From NCBI RefSeq assembly GCF_963422355.1, contig NC_085104.1, positions 5,668,298 to 5,732,297 on the forward strand: DNA of 64,000 nt, in the 5' to 3' direction. The notes under the pieces were generated by a model. It worked only from the letters and a program-made list of their open reading frames with translations, had not been told where the DNA came from and did no database searches. Shown here one piece after another: positions 58,712 to 64,000 of this stretch (position 1 is the first letter of the stretch; each line of letters begins with the position of its first letter). The translations under genes were made by a program, and so were the position numbers. The DNA is from Corticium candelabrum (taxonomy: Eukaryota > Porifera > Homoscleromorpha > Homosclerophorida > Plakinidae).

Positions 58712-60500
58712 CTAACTCTACTGAGATAGATAACAGTGTCAGTACCATGTGTCAGTGTAATGCGTGTCAATAACAATTTACTAGTGCCAGTTGTTCCTCT
58801 TGCGGAGTACTTATGAAAGAAAGAAAAGCAAGCTAATATGTTTTCCAAATGTCTGATCACTGCCTTGCATGGTCTGCAAAATGCAAAGCAGTTGGCATTA
58901 AAGGTGAAAAGGCAACATTTAGACCTTGGCTGCATTGTGCATGATGTCTGAGTGTAAGAGGGATCTGATTATAGGTGTAGAAGGCATGACCAAATTGAAC
59001 TTTAAAACCATGTGTCACGTTTTTTTTGTAATCTTAGTAGCGGTCAAATATATACAGATCTGCAGCTATATGTTTGGACAGCTGTTATTGTATTTGCAAG
59101 ATCTATTGACTAAGCAAGTGTTATTGGTAATATGTGGTGAGCTGATATTTATATGGCTGCTATGCATGCAATTAGCAAATAAGTATATATTTTGCTTCAG
59201 GCAAAGCAAATGGGATATAGCATTGATCTATTCATGTATCGGACAAGGAAATTTAATGAGCAAATTGATTTGGTGTTATGTTTGTTATACATGGATTAGT
59301 TTCAATGCCTTCTGCTCTTGCGACTAGATGATTATTAAGATATCACTTGGCTAGAATAGACTTTTTTAAACTGTGTGCATCATGTGTTGTTAATTGATAA
59401 GAGCTGATGAGCTTTAAAATGGGTGGTCAGTTATATGTAATTGTCTTTATTACTTTTGTTATTATTACTATTGCTGTTTTGGCAAAACAATATGTCTTGC
59501 AAGTCTGGTGGATGTTTGTAGACGTTAGTTGAATTTACTGAATTGATGATTCATATATTCGACTTCCCTCAAGCACTGGTCCTATATGTAGAATCTTTTT
59601 TGGTTTGCTTACAGGTATATGCATGCATCACACTTTATCTAGTTGTGATTGAGAATCATATTAGTACTAGATAGAAAAAGACAATCAGAGTTTGATGACA
59701 GGTTAAGTTTTACTTGTTTTTTCCAAAGTTTGAGATAGTCAGTTGTTGTGAGGAAGATAATCAGATGATTATGATGATGCTATAGATTTAGGAGACATTA
59801 TGTTATGTCACCATCAATGTACATTGTAATTGACTAGTGATAACTGTAGTATGGGTTTAGTGTGTATGAGACTACTATATCATGTTCAACTTCAACAAGA
59901 AACCAAGAGTATACTTTTTGTATTACATTTGTACTGAGAGGGCTTATAGATTGAAGGAAATTTGTGATGGCAAAAATAGAATCAGGATTTCATACCTGAT
60001 TCATGTTTTTGGAAAGCATTATGGCTGGTCTCGTATAATCAGACATCTTGTTTGTGCATAATTAGTCAAAGTCATACTACTAGTTGCTAAAGACACATCA
60101 AATAGAAACTTGATATGCTGTGATTAATTAGACATAGGGGTTGTTACTACCAAGTGATACATTCTAACAACTATGTGGCAAGCTGATGATCAAGGAGCTG
60201 TTAAATTGTTGTGCAATCTGTCAACTTGAAGCCTATTGAATAGTGGCATTTGTATCACAGGGTACAGTGGTACCCTGTATGTAGGGATTGCCCCGGTTTT
60301 GGAGCATTGTGGGGTGTGGTTGTTTTTTTTTTGCACCCCTAGAAAACATAATAAATGAAGACTAGAAGTTCTCAAAATCAATGAAATGAAATGTTTGTAC
60401 GTCCTGTACTGTATCCTATTTTTGTTTGGTCACTCATCATGTAACAACCTAGAAAATAGTTGCTAACCTCGGATGCCCATGTGCCAATTTTGTTGTTGTT
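56851..60500. other. No supported gene; (AT)n at 58621-58708
   Basis: Intron- or intergenic-like. A perfect (AT)44 tract lies at 58621-58708. The open frame 58926-59327 is hydrophobic and unsupported by composition or context. Confidence 0.5.
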
Positions 60501-60506
60501 GTTCGT

Positions 60507-60607
60507 CTTCTTCTTCTTCTTCTTCTTCTTCTTCTTCTTCTTCTTCTTCTTCTTCTTCTTCTTCTTCTTCTTCTTCTTCTTCTTCTTCTTCTTCTTCTTC
60601 TTCTTCT
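60507..60607. repeat. (TTC)n microsatellite, about 33 units
   Basis: Uninterrupted TTC run (Phe or Lys/Glu frames are artefacts). A long polypurine/polypyrimidine mirror tract of this kind can form triplex DNA. Confidence 0.95.
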
Positions 60608-60745
60608 CCACAGATATCTCTTTTTGTATGTTACTTACGGCTGTGAAAATTGAGAAAACGCTTTAGAATTATCCAAACTCTATTCTTTTGGTGGCTAGAG
60701 AAACCGAAATCAATGTTAATTAAAAATTGTGTTTCTTTCAAGCAG

Positions 60746-60908
60746 ATTTGATCCAACAACCGTCATCAATGCTATTGCACAGTTTGGGCCAATCTCGGAG
60801 CAGTATTTGCGATTGCTTGTCTATGGCAACCAGAGACAATGGACAAAGAGCCAATCAGCTACACCAAACGCGTTTGTGAAAGAGTTTATCACCAAAACTG
60901 TAATTTGA
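60746..60908 (+). CDS. Candidate terminal exon, unknown
   Basis: The acceptor TTTCTTTCAAGCAG is followed by an open segment reading FDPTTVINAIAQFGPISEQ, then YLRLLVYGNQRQW, to TGA at 60906. GC content is higher than around it. Alternatively this is a promoter: it also holds CCAATCTC, AGCCAATCAG (CCAAT box) and GTCTATGGCAACC (X-box-like). Confidence 0.25.
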
Positions 60909-61361
60909 TCATGTTTGCCATTGTCCGGTCTAGTCTGAAATTGTTTGCGATCTGCGTCGCATACAGGAGCAAAATTGACAAATAATTATGTACACATAGC
61001 ATTTTATACGCATATCCCGTATGTGATAATCTTTGGCTTTGACTACTAAGCCAAGTTCTATTCCAACGGCCGTCGCATATTCAATTATACACACACGGAA
61101 GAAAGAACAATGCAAAGGCACTAAAAGTTAGGATCTATATTTGTGCAATGTGCGCTTGGATACCATGGTACCGTATGTATACCCTGTAGGACCTATAAAC
61201 CACTTGAGTAAACTACCTCTGAATCATGTCTAACAAAAGCTGTTACATATAAACAGGTTTAATTAATGCTAATGAAAACACACTAAATTTAGACATGCTT
61301 ATAAAAGTCTTACAGGCCCTAATGAAGACATGTACACCCTAGGTATGTTATGCTTTTGCGC

Positions 61362-61668
61362 TCCTAAAACTTACCAAACTAGAATTTTAAAAACTTTTTT
61401 GAAAAAAGAAATAGATGTAGGGATTGTATAAAAAGTAATAGAAACAAGATCTATAGATAATATGAACCAAAGCCAGACATCATTAGTGAATCCTTCCAAA
61501 CCCCATAATGTAAAATGTAGGGATTGTGGGGGTTGGAAGGATTCAATAATGATGTCTGGCTTTGGTTCATATTATCTATAGACCTTGTTTCTGTTACTTT
61601 TTATACAATCTCTACATCTATTTCTTTTTCAAAGAAAATGTTTTTAAAATTCTAGTACAAGTTTAGGG
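61362..61668. repeat. Large hairpin (foldback), arms of about 140 bp
   Basis: 61362-61504 and 61527-61668 are inverted copies, roughly nine tenths identical by eye, around a loop of about 22 bp. Matching segments include AAATAGATGTAG, ATTGTATAAAAAGTA, TATAGATAATATGAACCAAA and GCCAGACATCATTA. Probably a foldback MITE; no coding. Confidence 0.9.
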
Positions 61669-63776
61669 CTATTGGAATTATAAGAGGTAATTTAACGGTT
61701 GTATTAGCTTATTGTATCACTACGTGGCACAAAGGAAGTTTTGAGACATTTTAAATAACATCGTTCAATTGCTTATGTCAGTGTTGTATCAACAAATACA
61801 GGTAATCAGTGTCACATGAGAGAACATTGCAGGAAATGATGACTAGTTGGATAACATCTGTTGAATGTTTGTATTATGTGTTAGGCTCGTTAGTGCATCA
61901 TGGACTAAAACTATGTCACTATAGAACAAGTTTACGGGAATTAATAACAACGTAGTTGTGCAACTTTGCAACCAGACCACACCAAAGTGATTGTATGTAG
62001 CTAAGAGACTTAAATTCAATGTATTGCCTATATTTAATAACATTACTGTAGTATGATGTTGGCAACTACAGTAGATGGAATACTATAGAATAAAGTCGAG
62101 TCGCTTGTCTTACAGTCATCCTGGAATAGTTGAACTGTGTACTTGCTATTGTTGGTGAACATTGTGGAAGGATTTGATGTTTTGTCAGATGTGAACTTGA
62201 AACTTTGTTTGGAAGCTGTGAATTACGGCCCTATTTCCACTAGTGCTTGAACCAGTTTAACAACTGGTTTAATTAAGCTAAATTGACCTGTTTCATCTGC
62301 GCACCTAACCACTTATATTGTAATTCATTTTTCTAAACCTGGTTTGTAGTAGGTTTAGTCATGTGACAGTAGCATGCGTGCTTGAAGATGGCCTCAGACA
62401 ATGCCATTTTGATGGCATCTTATGGGATTGCCTGAAGAAGCATTATCGAATAAGGAGAGGAATCAGCATCTTCTGCATACTGCAAACACGAGAAAGTAGT
62501 CACATATTATATATTGTCATTTACTAGTTTACTAGCAACTGGACATGTTAGTCATTGATGAGGAAGAGATGCACAATAGCTCAATCACAAGATGCTGAAT
62601 TGGTGTAGTAAAGTTATATTGTTATTTAGTATTGTTGGATCTCAGAGTATGCAAAAAATATGATGGCTATTGACTAACTTTGGCATGTTACATTTCGTTA
62701 TGCTGTACTATAACCTGTAGTTCATATTGAGGTAGTTGTTAGCTGCTTCCATTGATTTTCTGGTCTTGGCTGATTAATTCTTGCAAGAAATAATTGCTAG
62801 ATGGTGGGTTGTCTGGTGCTTCAGTGATGGTAAATTTAGTTGCTTAATTAAAACCTTAGTTTTTGATAAAAAAAATTACAGATTTGTTATCTTTAGCTCC
62901 TGCAGAAGGACTGCATGTACCTGATTTGTAGAGAGAACACACCGGACCTCTGAGCCATTTGTGGAATATGCTATCAGCTGATATTTGCAATTTCTTTTGT
63001 TTTTAGTATGTTACTCAGCTATATTTTTCATGAAGAGAGACTGCGTGGATGTATTTTATTTTATTAACTGTGTAGGTGGCACTCTACAGTCTGCTGCTGA
63101 AGCTCTGTGAGACCTGTTACAGAATTAGCGCCACATGAAACATACCAATAGCACTTTCATAGCTTGTTGGTGGGTGTTTAATGTCGGCTCTGATGACTCA
63201 GTTGCCATGACACATTGCTGAATTAGACCAGTTTTGACCTGTGAACCCTACATGATGTCTACCAATGAAGACTGTGGCTTAGACAGAAATGTGGACATCA
63301 CGTGATGATGTTTACTGTGGTCTAGTTCATCTAATTGGTTGGGTCTCATGCTGACGTGATGACAACCATACACTTCTAAAATGGGCTGTTTACACTAGTC
63401 TGTTACTTGGGTATGAAAGCAAATTTGAAGCCTTACCCTTTGTATGTGGCATTTTAATTCTTTTCAATGACCAGGTGGACTTACAGTGGCAGCTTGTGTA
63501 GTAGGATATGAATTAGGCTATAGAAATGATAGCCAATTGCTACTTTATTGAATTGTTACTCCCCTCATTGGAATGATTGTTTACCCCAGGGGTTAGTACA
63601 GTGTGTAGGTAGGTAGCTAGTAGGCGTGACTAATATAATTGGTGGAGGTGATCTGATAAGTGATAAGGATATAGTGGCAAGTTGTTAGGTGACAATGACT
63701 ACTGTTTTGCATTAATTGAAATATTGGCATTATAATGGTGGAGTCTGTTTGTTTACATGTCTGGTTTTGTGTGTAG
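61669..63776. other. No supported gene
   Basis: Intron-like. GGCCCTATTTCCACTAG at 62232 resembles a Harbinger-like MITE end and sits after TTAC, but no right end was found. A possible exon (63081-63140, after TTAACTGTGTAG) reads VALYSLLLKLCETCYRIS; unplaced. Confidence 0.3.
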
Positions 63777-63925
63777 GAAAAGAACTAAGAGACAAGATAA
63801 TTGAAAGGTTGGATTTTTGTGAATTTTCAGTGTTGGTGGTAGACAGTGAATTTGTGAATGGTGGACTGGTAGAAGTCTGCAAAGCAAGAATAATGGAAGC
63901 TCGACAAAGAGTGGTCAGGGCATAG
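63777..63925 (+). CDS. Candidate terminal exon, unknown
   Basis: The acceptor GTTTTGTGTGTAG is followed by 49 codons (KELRDKIIERLDFCEFSVL, then VVDSEFVNGGLVEV and EARQRVVRA) and TAG at 63923. The first two bases complete a codon from an upstream exon. Charged, helix-like composition argues for real coding. The family is not recognised, and no upstream exon was found. Confidence 0.35.
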
Positions 63926-64000
63926 TACTAAATCAAGCAAAGAGCAGAGGTTCAATGTTGTCGTTACAAGAAACAACATCATCAGAATTAAGTGTATCTT

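Noticed and set aside
58926-59327. 133-codon hydrophobic frame
   Set aside because: AT-driven composition, no homology, no splice or promoter context.
61021-61121. Minus-strand ORF near the CCAAT/X-box-like segment
   Set aside because: Short, no domain, no splice sites; promoter-like words alone are not enough.

Overview
The window is nuclear DNA of a marine-type invertebrate. It has metazoan genes with spliceosomal introns, a core subunit of the minor (U12-type) spliceosome, an RNF217-like RBR ubiquitin ligase, Tc1, hAT, Mutator-like and PIF/Harbinger-like DNA transposons, Ty3/Gypsy LTR elements and very long microsatellites. The 60-bp intron, intronless genes and close gene spacing would fit a sponge or another early-branching animal. 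That assignment is inference; no sequence here names the species. There is no bacterial operon structure, no CRISPR array and no RNA gene that I can support.

Left part (1-26.4 kb). A 465-residue, 12-TM, intronless MFS transporter is present in three near-identical direct copies: A 1713-3110, B 10994-12391 and C 24413-25810. B and C are open; A carries an in-frame stop at codon 321. A and B share about 4 kb of flanking DNA. In B this is split by a degenerate 4.47-kb Ty3/Gypsy LTR retrotransposon (12832-17304) with a 5-bp target duplication, and the empty site is visible in both A and C. Around the units lie a dispersed repeat with an internal (CA)n tract, small TIR elements with 3-bp TTA/TAA duplications, a foldback element, a second Gypsy remnant (about 8.4-10.5 kb) and the end of a third (1-556). 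Between B and C are an inverted duplicate of a divergent promoter region and a small two-exon minus-strand gene candidate.

Middle part (26.4-38.5 kb). This is transposon debris and microsatellites: the C-terminus of a Mutator-like (MULE) transposase, a (GACA)n-rich satellite, a non-LTR retrotransposon end with a CCHC knuckle and restriction-like endonuclease, an unbroken (TG)1446 tract of 2.9 kb, and a Ulp1-type (C48) protease ORF running into a MULE-type zinc-finger region.

Right part (39-51 kb). Two conserved genes lie head to tail, 243 bp apart: an RNF217-like RBR E3 ligase with a C-terminal membrane anchor (39834-40967), and SNRNP48 (U11-48K), of which exons 1-3 are identified. SNRNP48 intron 2 is 9.55 kb and is a stack of nested transposons: a repeat split by a hAT-type MITE, a THAP fragment, a Harbinger-like MITE, and a hAT element split by a Tc1 element that is itself split by another MITE. 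Exons after 51120 were not found with confidence. From 51 to 64 kb the sequence is mostly repeats and intron-like DNA, with two weak 3'-exon candidates (60746-60908 and 63777-63925).
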